NCBI RefSeq assembly: GCF_014839805.1
Contig: NC_051129.1
Coordinates: 13,086,920-13,150,919 of the forward strand
From: Manduca sexta
Lineage: Eukaryota > Arthropoda > Insecta > Lepidoptera > Sphingidae
Direction: 5' to 3'
Length of the DNA: 64,000 nucleotides
In this document: one piece after another, positions 10,461-21,101 of the stretch
Numbering within the stretch: position 1 is the first letter of the stretch
Layout: the number at the start of each line of letters is the position of its first letter
Position numbers and translations under genes: made by a program
The notes under the pieces: generated by a model
The model's database searches: none
What the model was told of the DNA's origin: nothing
The model's input: the letters and a program-made list of their open reading frames with translations, nothing else

Positions 10461-12857
10461 ACGATGTTCTTTTTCTATACGTATGTTTTTCGGGACCTTG
10501 TCATGTAGTCGTTATAAGCGATACGTCTGTATAATCAATGTCGCTATAACCGGTTTCTACCTTACTTATATCATTATCCGTTTAAAACCGGTCGTGTCTA
10601 ATGCAGTGATCTCGGGAACAAGCCGTTCGTTACTTTCTAAACTGTCACTGTTATTTGTATTGTAATTACATTGTTTAGTAAACGCAGCTGTTTGTAGTAA
10701 GAAAGGTATAAGATGTATTCCTTTGTTAGGTTTAGGTTTGTCTAAGTTTATGTATTTTGAGATAAAGTATACTTTATGGAAAATCATTTATTGAAAATAA
10801 TATTCTTTCTAGACGTAAATAAAATTTAGAATGACGTCACGCAACTTTCTTTGAGATTTTATTTGGAGCAGGAATGAAGCAAGCATGAATATTTTCCACA
10901 TATCGTTCCGAATGAACAGGTTTCCGTCACACAAGAAAATAAGGACGAACATACCACCCTTCAGTAGTAGCCCAAATAGATATATAAGGCCCATGCAACG
11001 AGTTTTTATTCTTGATCCTTTGAGTACTACATTTAAATTCAGTAAACGTTAGTGGTTCCGAAACAGTTCAAATCAATATTTTTGTAATACTCCCGTACGA
11101 AGAACGCACAATCCACTTAGAAAAAATATATATAGCGACAAAAGGTTCACGAACTGAGCTATCGTACAATACCACCCATTACCCGTAATTTGTATGCAAT
11201 AGACAAAACAAAAGTGATTATTATTTATAGGACAATTTGTATTAAAATTTTATAGTATCAAATGAATATAAAATTACCAACGGTTTTTTTAAATAAGGTA
11301 GAAGTTTTTCCACGATGCGTTTACGAACCTGGCTATTATCTACACTGATCATGGCATTTCCTTAGTAAAGCGTTGTTTACTCAATTCTCACAGTGATAGC
11401 GATCTCGTCCAACAACTTGCAGTATCGCGCACGTCTCATGCGATGCATAATACACGCATTACCATTAAGGTATACGCAGACTTATCGCCCCGGCATTAGA
11501 AATTAAACTCTATGTATTGAAAAATAGGCTAAAGGTATTTAGCATAGAGTACATTTTATTGTTTTGATGTTTGAATTGCCCTATATTAGTACGCTGTGGT
11601 TTGTAATATGTGTCTCGGATTTGAGGTGTGGGCAGGTACAACCACTTTAGTTATTTCTGCGACTGTACATTATTGATTCTGTGGCCTTTATTATTCTAGG
11701 ATGGAAAACGCAGTGTAGTTAGTGCCTAGCTATATATTGTAATTTTAATTTATAAATAATACTGACAGTGAATATGGACTGGTGTTGCATTTAGCATTAG
11801 GGGTACACCCAACTAGTTTTTAATTGAATACTTTAAAGATATTGTTGATTTATAACAAATTATTTCAGAAAATCTACCGTATGCCACACGGTCTAAGCTC
11901 AATTTAAATACACAGAACAAATACAAAAACTTCTGCTCGTTTGGTTTCAGGGCGATAAGTGCGCGCCAAACTTTAGTGCAGTCTCCATTTATAGCCACAG
12001 TCGTTGGTCGCTGCGCGTGCGTCGCGTCGCAATGCCCTGACTCATCCCAGGACATTTGACTAATCCTACAAGTATGCACTAGGATAGGCAGAGATCTTCA
12101 CGATCTATTTATATGTGTTATTTTCGTGTCATGACGCGGTTGATACTATCTCCTTCTGCCATCTAGGACTAGATGTGGCGTATAAATTGAGTTGATAAAG
12201 AGCTCTTGAACATGATTTACAGTCCGTGTTTAAACTATAATGTGTGGTTTATCTACGACATTAGACAACAAGCTTGTTACTATTAATATGTATTATATCT
12301 CTTCCGTCCTGCACAAATTAAGCTTGTAATTTTATTTCGCAAAAAGTACTCAAATTGGAATGATTTCAAATAAACGGATGAATAGAAATTCTTATTTTTA
12401 CCATATTATCGAGTATAAATTCCAATCGCGAACAACTCGAATGTCTTATCGCAAAAAAATTACGGCCCACAGTCCAAGTGTCCAAAGTACGACTGCAGCT
12501 TTACCAAAAGAGATTATGTCCAACGCGTTCATTAACGACTCCGTCTCAACATATCGGCCGGATCGCGAGTTCCTTGTAGGGAGCGACTGACAACGAAAAT
12601 AACTTGAGACATCTCTTTATATGGAAGCAGAGATAACACTATATTTGTGTCTAAACGCACCATTGTCCTTCGCTAATTGCGTCATTTTATTGCTATTTGA
12701 GGATATCGTCTCATCTCGTTAGGTTGGTACCTATTCTGCTGTTCATTTCGTCTTGTTAGGTTGGTATTTGGTAAGTTTAGATTTTCTACCAGAGTATGAT
12801 TAACTGCGTGGATTCATGAGGTTTTGAAATAAAAATCCTAATATAGGTATAAGAATT
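10461..12857. other. Unique region with no recognised gene
   Basis: This is single-copy in the window and AT-rich. Short open frames occur on both strands, but none shows a recognisable domain or signal. Two 'gttaggttggta' blocks at about 12719 and 12757 are a short direct repeat. Confidence 0.4.
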
Positions 12858-12896
12858 CCTCATAAGAATGTCCTCATAAGAATGTCCTCATAAGAA
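12858..12896. repeat. 14-bp minisatellite, 2.8 copies
   Basis: The unit 'cctcataagaatgt' is at 12858-12871 and 12872-12885, with a partial third copy from 12886. It directly precedes a SINE fragment. Confidence 0.9.
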
Positions 12897-12899
12897 GCC

Positions 12900-12990
12900 A
12901 CACTAGGCCAGTATGGTAAACTAAGGCCTAGAGGAGGCCCCTGTCGACCAGTAGGAGAATATTTTATGATACAGGGTTGGTATAATTATT
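12900..12990 (+). repeat. Lepidopteran SINE fragment ('actaggccagnntggt' family)
   Basis: 'cactaggccagtatggtaaa' followed by 'ggcctagaggaggcc' matches the body of the repeat at 25845-26052 ('cactagaccaacgtggtgga', 'gtagaggaggcc'). It is a diverged fragment. Confidence 0.6.
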
Positions 12991-12995
12991 AATAA

Positions 12996-13258
12996 CTAGC
13001 TGACCCGACAGACGTTGTCCCGTCTTAACTATGAATTTGCAGCGCGCATTCTGTCAATCGCTGACAGGTATTTCAAACAATTGACAGTTATAAAAAAATA
13101 TATTTTCGTTTAGTTTTCTTAAATTTTCTAATTTTCCGCGCAATTTTTTTCTTACATAAGAACCTTCTTCTGACAATAACAAACACAACAACAAAAAATA
13201 GTGAAATCGGTCCACCCGTTCACACGTGATGGCGTGACAAAGGGAAATAGGAATTCAT
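12996..13258 (-). mobile_element. Helitron-like or related dispersed element with CTAG end
   Basis: It begins 'ctagctgacccgacagacgt' and ends with 'aaatcggtccacccgttcac' and 'aggaattcatttata', then a TA run. This head and tail are widespread in insects. The CTAG end, preceded by A, is shared with the Helitrons at 24955 and 30469, but the classification is uncertain. It has no coding capacity. Confidence 0.5.
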
Positions 13259-13297
13259 TTATATATATATATATATATATATATACCAACAAATATA

Positions 13298-13345
<48 letters not shown>

Positions 13346-13358
13346 TATATTTGTTGGT
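13259..13358. repeat. TA repeat containing a 74-bp perfect palindrome
   Basis: Arms 13285-13300 (accaacaaatatacct) and 13343-13358 (aggtatatttgttggt) flank 42 bases of alternating AT, so 13285-13358 is fully self-complementary. A further TA tract precedes it. It could extrude as a cruciform, and it may partly be an assembly fold-back product. Confidence 0.9.
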
Positions 13359-13619
13359 AAGAGCTCTATATCGGGTGTGGTCAGAGAAATCGCGAAACTG
13401 ATAATTTACGATTAGAAACTGCAATCGTAATGAAGGATGAAGATTTCACGCTTGTTAGTACTAATCGCCGGGTGAATTGGAGTAGATTATAAAGTGCGCG
13501 GATGCTTCCACCGACTTTAACGTTGTTTCAAAACCATTACTTACAAAATCTACAATTCTTTAATCAGGAATGTCATATGAGGAAAAATATTACATACTTT
13601 CAATAAATACTAAGAAAGT

Positions 13620-13875
13620 CTGTCTCGGTGGCGTAGATGTGGTGCATGCACGGTACGATTATTGCTACCAGTCTCGGGTTCGAATCCTAGGTTGGGCAAT
13701 GTGATATTCAGCTTATACCGAATATGGCGATAGACTCACCCCCTATCACAACATAGGACACAGTAACGTGGCAAAGGTGGATGTACTAATTACACCTCAA
13801 CCTATTCATTCGGGGATGAAAAGGTCTCCATGTATGTGCGCGCGTGCGTGTGTAGGTGTGTGAAAATGCGTGCGT
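13620..13875 (+). repeat. tRNA-derived SINE with A and B boxes
   Basis: The A-box-like 'tggcgtagatgtgg' (13629-13642) and a perfect B box 'ggttcgaatcc' (13677-13687) form an RNA polymerase III internal promoter. The body 'gtgatattcagcttatacc...ggcgatagactcaccccctatcac' and a 'ttcggggatgaaaagg' tail follow, then TG/CG-rich simple sequence to ~13895. The minus-strand copy at 51590-51785 shares the same body. It is a non-autonomous retroposon that would be mobilised by a LINE. Confidence 0.85.
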
Positions 13876-13895
13876 GCGTGCAGCCGTGTGTGTGT

Positions 13896-14796
13896 TTAAA
13901 GAAGAAATACTAAAAGTGTCAACTTGCCTTTAAAAGCCGCCTTCGTTATTGCTATCTTACCTTATCAGAGACTTGCAAATTAAGTTTAAAATTACTTCTT
14001 TCACAAAACGTGCATTAGCCGTTAAAATTAATAACGTTCTACAATGTTTATGCAAATTAAAACATTAGAGCGTGATTCACGACATTTAGAGAAATTATAC
14101 GATAAACAATAAACTTGGTGTATTCAAACAGATATTAAATGATACACTGATCTTAAAATGCAATATTTTATGCAAATTGCCAGCGTATGTTGTGTAATAT
14201 TTCGTCCGAAAACACTCAAGATGTTTAGTTGTTTTTTAATCATAAGGATTGGGTTAAAATCGTTGGGTTTATAGAGAAAACTACACAATGGAAGGTTTGA
14301 GAACAAGTTTAAATTACCTGAGCCTAAATAACGTTTAGATATAACTGCATAAGTACTAACAATTATTAATTTACGGAATCGAATTGTATTGGAAAAATTA
14401 CTTACGTCTATTTTGCCAGTGTGTTCAAAAACTCACTATTTAAACCAATTCTTTAGACGAACTATAGCGTTAACAAATGGTGTGAAACATCGAGCCCTAG
14501 TGGTAAATCGAGTGTTCAGAGTACGTTGCCCTTCATGTTATATTTTCTCATCGGCTTTGTGTCTCAAAATAAACATTTTTGTGTTGAAGGATCTGAAAAA
14601 TGTAATTGCGTGAATTTATCTTTGCTTTTATTGGCTTTCTTTTCAATTTTTTTAGTGTACCTTAAATTATGAAGTTTTCTCTTCAACGTTGTGGGGTTAC
14701 ATTAGGTTTCTTAAAACGGATTTTTATCTTAAAGGCAATAAAGAAATCTCCAAAGTTTTCACTAACATTTGTTAAACGTAAAGATTATAATCAATC
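13896..14796. other. Gene-free stretch
   Basis: The sequence is AT-rich with no recognisable repeat or open frame of interest. A 74-codon frame near 14389-14613 starts at a non-ATG codon and shows no recognised motif. Confidence 0.4.
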
Positions 14797-15253
14797 TCAA
14801 TAAGTACCTTGTACAAAATATTCAATACTTACTTTGGTGGTAGTACTGTAGACTGAGGAACCGGATTGGATATTGAGTAAACTCAATATCCAATCCATCC
14901 GGTTCTCAGTCTGTAAACCTTGACAATATCCGTCAGACATTCCAATCATCGACGCGTCCATTTTCGCTGCAACTACTCGTCCGCTTGGCATGCGCGTAGA
15001 AAACATTATGTTTATGATAGTTCCGTTACTAATTGCAGGAGGCGCCATGAACAAATGCCAGAGTTTCGAGTTTTCTTAGTTGTTGCTTTTGGCAATGGAA
15101 TAAAGTCGAAAGTAGCTGAAAGGTGCTCCTAATACTTTGGTCGGTAGATGGGTGTAGCTGGCATGCCTTCAAGATGAGAACTTTCTTAAAATTGGCCACA
15201 AATATTTGTCTGGCAGTATCCGAACTACAACCAGGATAAAAAAAATAATGCAT
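14797..15253 (-). other. Two overlapping unrecognised minus-strand open frames
   Basis: On the minus strand, 15253-15029 (74 codons) and 15054-14797 (85 codons from an ATG) are open in different frames. The second contains MAPPAISNGTIINIMFSTRM, which looks more protein-like than its surroundings. I recognise no family. A frameshifted transposase fragment or a pseudogene exon are possibilities. The last third of the second frame is the near-palindrome at 14850-14912, which argues against a conserved protein there. Confidence 0.2.
14850..14912. repeat. Near-perfect palindrome (~30-bp arms, 2-nt centre)
   Basis: Arms 14850-14878 and 14881-14912 are reverse complements except for two small indels (one extra g on the left, a repeated 4-base block on the right). 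The centre is 'aa'. The innermost 14 bp match perfectly. Confidence 0.85.
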
Positions 15254-16376
15254 TTGAATTAATGTTTAACGTCAAACGTCTTATATAGCTATAATATTAT
15301 TAAAAATCTCTTTTATAGCTAGATTTGTTTACAAGATCCACAAACAAATCCTTATTATTTTACTTAAAATTTGGAAGCGCACCCACGTTTCTTCTTGCAA
15401 TGTGGCTGTTAATGCTTATCTTTTTAATTGGATTAGTTAAACCACTACCGAGCGCTGTTTTAAGAAAAACAACATGTCTTACTTAAATATAACTTGCTGA
15501 TCAAGCAACCGCGACTGCGTTCTCGTTTCTATTTATGTTAACGTCTCTTGCTTCCGGCAATTCAATACTGCTCACTGGATTGGAATTATTTCGTGTTATA
15601 TCTGTTGTTTTTAAATTATACTTAGAGAGTCCTGTGAAATTCTTTTACAAGGATATATGTTACTTTTAATGGAATTATGAGAGTAGTTTTCTAGGATTGG
15701 AGATTATTACGAATAAATATATTTGCGCATCTTCGAATATTTGTCACAATACTGCAGTAAAGCGTAAACTCTTAGCTCCTGTTAGAACAATCTGATTATT
15801 ATTATTATCTACGGCAGGACTATGAAGCTTCATACTATTTGATGTTAAGTGAAGTGAAGCCCAAAAAAGTTGACGACCGGTAAAAGATAAATCCAGATCG
15901 TCAGTAGAGTTATGCCGGCCTGCCTGATTGCTTCTCCACGCTCTTGAATGAATAGGTAACTATATTTACTTGATATAGTAAGGTGTTCCTTACTATATCA
16001 AGTGCGTAGTATGATAAATGACTCAACGTGTACTATAAACCATTACTGTATACACGAGTACTTGTAGGTATTAATCGAGGGGTTCCCAGAAATGAACACT
16101 CAGGTGACATAGTGGAATTCCAAATCAATCAATTCTATTTATGTTGTTTTATTGATTTTTTAAATGAAATAAGGACGAACCTTTTGTGATCTTTCCTTTT
16201 ACCAAATTATAAGATCAAATGCTTATGCACCCATTTATAAAAAGTGTTTAAAGTTTATTTTATGTGTGCGTTGATAACACATAACAGTATAAGTATTGCT
16301 CTTTCCATGTAACGTTCAATGACAATTATTTGTTCGTGGTCATAAGCACATGACGCTTCCTTTCTAGATGGTCTTA
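15254..16376. other. Gene-free stretch with one hairpin
   Basis: No gene or recognised repeat was seen apart from the perfect hairpin at 15968-16003. It ends at the target site of the BEL/Pao insertion. Confidence 0.4.
15968..16003. repeat. 16-bp perfect inverted repeat, 4-nt loop
   Basis: Arms acttgatatagtaagg (15968-15983) and ccttactatatcaagt (15988-16003) flank the loop tgtt. It is single-copy in the window. Confidence 0.9.
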
Positions 16377-16381
16377 GGGTT

Positions 16382-16768
16382 TGTTTAATTTTATTAGTTC
16401 ATTATTTGGAAGCGCGGACAGATTCGGCCAAATTAATTTACACACAACACAACACACATAAATACATATATATAGTATGTATTCGAATATAAAATCTTTT
16501 CGGTGGGGTAAAAGAAACTGTCAAATATTATTAAAAAAGAAGAATGACATGATTTTTGAAGACAAAACTACTATCGGAGTCGGCAAAGAGAATTATAATT
16601 TATAAATCGGAACAAAAGGGGCTCCCGGGAGCACATGCATTAAGAACAAGGAAATTGGGGTGAGTTTGTTTAGCTATATATTAGTATGTATGTATAAGAC
16701 CACACAGGATCGAGAAGTCCGCACGTTGGCCGAAGAAAAATTTATGTATTACCATCTATTACATAACA
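16382..16768 (+). repeat. 5' LTR of the BEL/Pao element
   Basis: It starts tgtttaattttattagttc and ends attacataaca. It matches 21102-21493 along its whole length with scattered substitutions and small homopolymer indels. A 'tatatatagtatg' stretch at about 16467 could serve as a promoter, but this is inference only. Confidence 0.95.
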
Positions 16769-16770
16769 TT

Positions 16771-16786
16771 TGGTCCTAATCGAGCC
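16771..16786 (+). promoter_or_regulatory. Primer-binding site of the BEL/Pao element
   Basis: Two bases after the 5' LTR the sequence tggtcctaatcgagcc begins with TGG, the complement of a tRNA 3' CCA end. It is followed by 'ggata', as is common in BEL/Pao leaders. The cognate tRNA was not determined. Confidence 0.65.
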
Positions 16787-17344
16787 GGATATACTGGTTT
16801 TTAGCGGCTTCCGCTGATGTGCGGGGTTCTCTTCTGTACAAAGAAAACACTATCGGTTCCTTCTCGAAGTATTCTGGCGGTGTATGAATACTTTGATAAG
16901 GTAATATTTATTCGTGGTTATGCGGATCATAAACACGAATAATATATATATTGCGGATTTTGCGGATAATATTGTTTAAAGTCATATTTTTGCAGTGATA
17001 GCTGCCATTTCTCTTTTTCACACTTCACAGAGAAACTCATAATATTGCGGTAGGGCTACACATATATTTATTTCGTTTCCCTTATTATAATATGACATAC
17101 ATTACGTATCCAAAAGATATATTGCACACTCACAACGAAATTGATTTGGTCTAGTCTGTGTACGTTTCTTTGTGGAAGAATTAATATTTGTGTAAGTGGT
17201 CTAATATACATATATTTTGTGCGGTTATGCGGTTTTAGGGATTATATTAATATAAAACGCAAATAATAATTTATTTTTATGTTGACATTTTTATTTGCGT
17301 GTCTGACAATTGTATGTCAGAAAAGTATTTGAAAAGCGATTTTT

Positions 17345-17430
17345 CTTGTCGCTTAGCGGTCTAGCGGTTGGTGCGGTATAATTTCATAGTGTGGTGTGAT
17401 CTTGGACGCGGGTTCAAATCCACCTGAAGT
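17345..17430 (+). repeat. tRNA-like / SINE-head sequence in the BEL leader
   Basis: 'tagcggtctagcggttgg' resembles an A box, and 'ggttcaaatcc' (17411-17421) is a perfect B box match. A full cloverleaf is not supported: the T stem pairs poorly and no acceptor stem is seen. It is therefore more likely a SINE head or tRNA-derived fragment than a tRNA gene. It lies in an unusually long (~770 bp) leader with repeated 'tgcggttatgcgg'-type blocks. Confidence 0.45.
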
Positions 17431-17541
17431 ATTTGTATTCCTTGCTTTTGTATAACAATATAGATATTTTATTGCGGGCCTCAAATTGTCTGAGGGAGTA
17501 TTCTTTTATTTTAATATTTAATAATTTTAAATTTCCTTAAA

Positions 17542-18616
17542 ATGCCTCCTAAAATTCAACTAAGACTTTTGAAAGTGAAGTATGATACAGCGTTATTAAA
17601 TTTAAACAAGCTTCACGAGATTTCACAGTCAGGGCTAGGTTCGAGGGGAAAAGAAGTGAATTCAAAATAAGATATGCCGATTTGGAACACATTTACACGG
17701 AATTCACTTCTAGTCATATGGAGTACCTAGCTAACTTGGAGGATGAATTTGAAATAGAGGAGTTTACCCAAAATACATGGTATATAACCAAAAATATTAT
17801 GATGTGAAACGGCAGTTTTAGATTTATTTCCTGAGGGCAGCTGTTTGTCTTCTGAATATGGCATTGCTTCTTCCACAGATAGGAAAAGAACGAGCATGCC
17901 ATTTTACCAAAGGTTCGGTTACAAACCTTTAACGGAAAATTAGAGGAATTTACATCTTTTATGGAATTATTTGAATCATTGGTTGGTAAAGATCCAAAAT
18001 TGTCTGATACTGAGAAATTATATTACTTACTGGGGTCTCTTGATGACGAGCCAAAGAGTCTTACTAGGCATTTGTCCGTCACAGGCGACAATTATTCAAT
18101 AGCTTTGGATTTGTTGAAAAGACAATATGGTAACAAACGAGCATTAGCCGATAAATTGTTACAAAATTTGTTGGCAACGACTAGGGTTATCAATAATTAT
18201 TCTTCTTTGAAACAATTTCTTAACACTTTGGTTGTGAATACAAAAGGGTTAGAAAAATGAATTTCCTGTAACGGAGTGGTTCTTATCTTTTATTTTATAT
18301 AAATTTTCAAAAACTTGACTCTAGTTTGAAAAAACGTTTTGAAGCTAGATTATCTAACAAGGAATTGCCTGATTTTTCTGATTTGATTCAGTTTTTGGAG
18401 AAGGAAGTTAGGATCTTAGAGTCTAGTGGCGATGGTCAAAGCGGTAATAGTGGCTCTGTGAATTCTCGGACACACCATGCCACGTTTGTAAGTGAACCAA
18501 TGATGGTTTGCAAGCTATGTAAGCGAGGAAGTCATCATTTATCAAAATGTGTGAAATTTTTAACATTGGAATCCACACCAGCGGAAGGATGTAAAAGAAT
18601 TTCGGCTTTGTTTTAG
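17542..18616 (+). pseudogene. gag: BEL/Pao Gag (DUF1759-type capsid region plus zinc knuckle), frameshifted
   Basis: Translation would start at the ATG at 17542 and is soon interrupted (stop near 17670). A second frame carries the continuing N-terminal region (DLEHIYTEFTSSHMEYLANL). The frame at 17961-18260 contains ESLVGKDPKLSDTEKLYYLL and the LLKRQYGNK block typical of Pao Gag. A third frame, 18326-18616, has a CX2CX4HX4C knuckle (C62, C65, H70, C75 of that frame). Gag normally packages the element RNA in cytoplasmic particles. With at least three frame breaks, this copy cannot make a full product. Confidence 0.85.
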
Positions 18617-19283
18617 GTGTTTAGGGAAGCACAGTATTGATCAGTGCGTATCGAGTTGGTCATGTTACAAATGCAATTCTAATAAACACCACTACCTTAT
18701 CCACTTTGATTTGCGGCCGGTGGTTACAGCAGGGGACGTGTCAGGGGTTCCACGATCGGGTGGTGGACCACGTTCACCAAGTGCTAATGAAAATCGGGTA
18801 GTTGCACACAAATTGGACACTAGTGGGAAAAGGCTACTTGTACCACAGCTAGGTAGGGGACCTGTTAAAGATCATCATGGGGTAACTGCGTCAGCAGTGG
18901 ATGATGATATAGCTTTATCTGTCTCTAACATAAATAAAAACTATAGGCGGACAGTGCTACTAGCAACAGCTATAGTACGTGTCATGGACAGATATGGGGA
19001 GTACCATGAAGTTCGTGCGCTACTAGATGGGGGTAGTCAGACTACATTTATCACCGATACCGTTGTTAAAAGGCTTGGATTAAAACGATTTAAAGTCCAA
19101 TTCTATTTCGGTAACGGGTTTAGGGGAGGACTTGTGAGTGATTGTAGAGGAGGCGTAAATTTGGTTATGTGTTCTAAATATTCGGAACATCCTAGATTGG
19201 TAACAAGGGCAATAGTATTAGGCACTATCACTCATAACCCGGCCGACCCAAACTCTGTCTCAAAATTTTGCGGAATGGTATAG
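18603..19283 (+). pseudogene. pol: BEL/Pao zinc knuckles and aspartic protease (DUF1758-type), partial
   Basis: One open frame runs from 18603 to 19283. It starts with two further knuckles, CFRCLGKHSIDQC and CYKCNSNKHHYLIH. The protease core is RALLDGGSQTTFITDTVVKR; the catalytic Asp is kept but the usual D-S/T-G triplet reads D-G-G. The frame stops at 19283 and the domain continues in another frame downstream. The protease would process Gag-Pol, and the motif change together with the stop suggest loss of function. Confidence 0.85.
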
Positions 19284-19300
19284 AGGTATCTATTTAGCGG

Positions 19301-19660
19301 ATGACCAATTCTTTTGTTAGTCGAGCGGTTGATATTTTAATAGGTGCCGATCTCATGGGTGAAATCATGATTGGTGATTGTGTGAAAGTTAATGATTATT
19401 TGCCACGCGCAATGAATACGGTGTTTGGTTACGTATTGATGGGTCCAGTAACCCATAAGGTTTCTCAATGTGATGAGCGGTCTCAAACATTTTTCGCGGC
19501 ATATGTTACCACAAACCAGATTTTGGAAAATTTCTGGGAGGTGGAAGATATACCGGAATCGGTATTAGTTAATCCTGAAGATGCGGATTGCGAAAATAGG
19601 TTTCGTGAAACGCATCAACGGGATCAAACGGGGAGATATATAGTGCGGTTACCCTTTTAG
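19301..19660 (+). pseudogene. pol: C-terminal half of the BEL/Pao protease region and linker to RT
   Basis: This frame begins after a frameshift and contains DILIGADLMGEIM, the usual end of the DUF1758 protease, then FWEVEDIPES and GRYIVRLPF, the conserved linker that precedes reverse transcriptase in Pao polyproteins. It stops at 19660, and the next segment is in another frame. Confidence 0.85.
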
Positions 19661-19709
19661 ACGATAAACCTGAATTGGGGATTCAATTTCGATAGCCAAG
19701 AAACGGTTC

Positions 19710-20147
19710 ATGGTTATGGAAAGGCGGTTAATCTCGAATGAGGCATTGCGGGAAAAGTATATTGCATTTATGCGAGATTATGAAAAATTAGGGCATATGT
19801 CTATCTGTGATCGGCAGCCAGAGGACTATGCAGAAGGTAAAGGGTACATTATACCTCATCACGGTATTTTTAAGACAAATGCGGCTAAAATTCGTGTGGC
19901 TCGGCATGCCATTCGGAGTCGAATTTTTAAGCATATATCGCGTTTCAGGTATAAGGCTAGGCCGGATGAGCCAGTTATGTCTGCATTACCAAGTGACAGG
20001 GTAAACACAACTGGTATATTTCATACAGTGCAAACAGATTTTGCAGGACCTTTTTCAATTAGAGCCTCACGTCTTAGAAATGCAAAAATGTTGAAGGCAT
20101 ATTTGTGTGTTTTTGTCTGCTCTGCAAACCAAAGCGGGTGCATTTGA
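19710..20147 (+). pseudogene. pol: In-frame junction of the RT N-terminal margin to integrase (RT and RNase H missing)
   Basis: Residues 1-63 (MRDYEKLGHM..., GYIIPHHGIFK) are the segment just before the RT palm in Pao elements. Without a break in frame the sequence then enters the integrase at about residue 66 (nt ~19900), with SALPSDRV and VQTDFAGPF carrying the first catalytic Asp (D110). The roughly 2 kb that would encode RT, RNase H and the start of integrase is absent. An in-frame deletion is the simplest reading. The frame ends at 20147. Confidence 0.85.
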
Positions 20148-20437
20148 GTGTTGTTGGAGACTTGACAACAGAAGTGTTCGAGTTGCGGTTGATCGCGTTT
20201 CACATCTCGGCGCGGACTCCCGAGTGTGATACGTTCTGATAATGGTACTAATTATGTAGGGACAAACAAACACCCCCAACGAGGCTGACAAGCATCTTCG
20301 GAATAGGGAAGTTGAGAATAGTCTTAAGAATTTTGCAGCCAAGAGTAGTATTACTTGGTTATTCAATGTGCCTTCGGGACCTCACTTCGGGGATTGTTTG
20401 AAGCGGCTGTCAAATCTGCAAAACCTTATTAAAGCGG
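20148..20437 (+). pseudogene. pol: Integrase core, frameshifted
   Basis: The second catalytic Asp is recognisable in IRSDNGTNYVG (nt ~20229-20262), and the Glu-bearing LFEAAVKSAK block is at ~20394-20423. The intervening NVPSGPHFG block is in a different frame. All three acidic positions can thus be traced, but on fragments separated by frameshifts, so no active integrase is encoded. Confidence 0.8.
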
Positions 20438-20945
20438 ATGATCGGGGAGCAGGTTTTGACTTATGAGGAATTGACGACAGTGTTCACAAGAGTTGAAGCA
20501 GTACTTAACTCTCGCCCACTATGTCCTCTATCAAATGATCCTACGGATCTCGAAGTGTTGACCCCAGCACATTTCTTAGTCGGCAAGTCATTGCTTTCTG
20601 TGCCTGAGTATAATTTCGAACACGTAGTTAATACGCGGTTGGGACGTTTTAGATTAAGTTCAGGTTATAGGTCAACGTTTCTGGAAACAATGGAGTGACC
20701 GTTACCTACACTGTCTCCAGAATCGTAACAAATGGACAACGCCGGTTGATCCACCTAAAGTAGGGGACCTCGTTTTAATAAAAGAGGAGAATGTCCCTGT
20801 CCTTAAATGGAAGAGAGGGAGAGTTTTAGAACTTTTACCTGGGATTGATGGGGTTATCCGAATTGTCAGGTTAAAGACTGCCTCAGGGAATTTACTGAGG
20901 CCTGTAGTAAAATTGCGAAGTTGCCGCTGGATTAGTTTCCAGTGA
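20438..20945 (+). pseudogene. pol: C-terminal integrase / DUF5641-like end of the BEL/Pao Pol
   Basis: The frame from 20438 to 20698 has LTYEELTTVFTRVEAVLNSR and LTPAHFLVG, the conserved C-terminal block of Pao Pol. After one more frame change, the segment 20691-20945 carries WSDRYLHCLQNRNKW, VGDLVLIKEENVP and TASGNLLRPVVKL, and ends in TGA at 20943-20945. It is the natural end of the polyprotein. Confidence 0.85.
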
Positions 20946-21091
20946 TAAAGTTTTTTCTTACCATTCCGATGCTTTAATGGTTAATTACTTATTATATTTA
21001 TATTGCGTGCTTATGTTTTAGAATGTTAGTATAACTTTCAATGAAAGGGGCTTGTTGTGTTATTTGATAAAGGCTTTTCACAGCCTTTCTC

Positions 21092-21101
21092 GGGCGCAGG
21101 A
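21092..21101 (+). promoter_or_regulatory. Polypurine tract of the BEL/Pao element
   Basis: gggcgcagga directly abuts the 3' LTR, and the preceding 'tctc' marks its start. It is the expected plus-strand primer site, though interrupted by pyrimidines. Confidence 0.6.

Noticed and set aside
9840..10508. 222-codon open frame across the first gap
   Set aside because: Most of it is the 500-N placeholder.
12715..12775. Telomeric TTAGG-type repeat
   Set aside because: Only two 'gttaggttggta' blocks separated by other sequence; there is no tandem pentamer run.
12858..12896. CRISPR-like short repeats
   Set aside because: The 14-bp units are directly adjacent with no spacers, in a eukaryotic genome; it is a minisatellite.
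17345..17430. A genuine tRNA gene
   Set aside because: The B box is perfect, but the T stem pairs poorly and no acceptor stem closes the structure, so it was kept only as a tRNA-like or SINE-head fragment.
20021..20366. Minus-strand open frames of 60 and 99 codons
   Set aside because: They are antisense to the BEL/Pao integrase, which is clearly recognisable on the plus strand.
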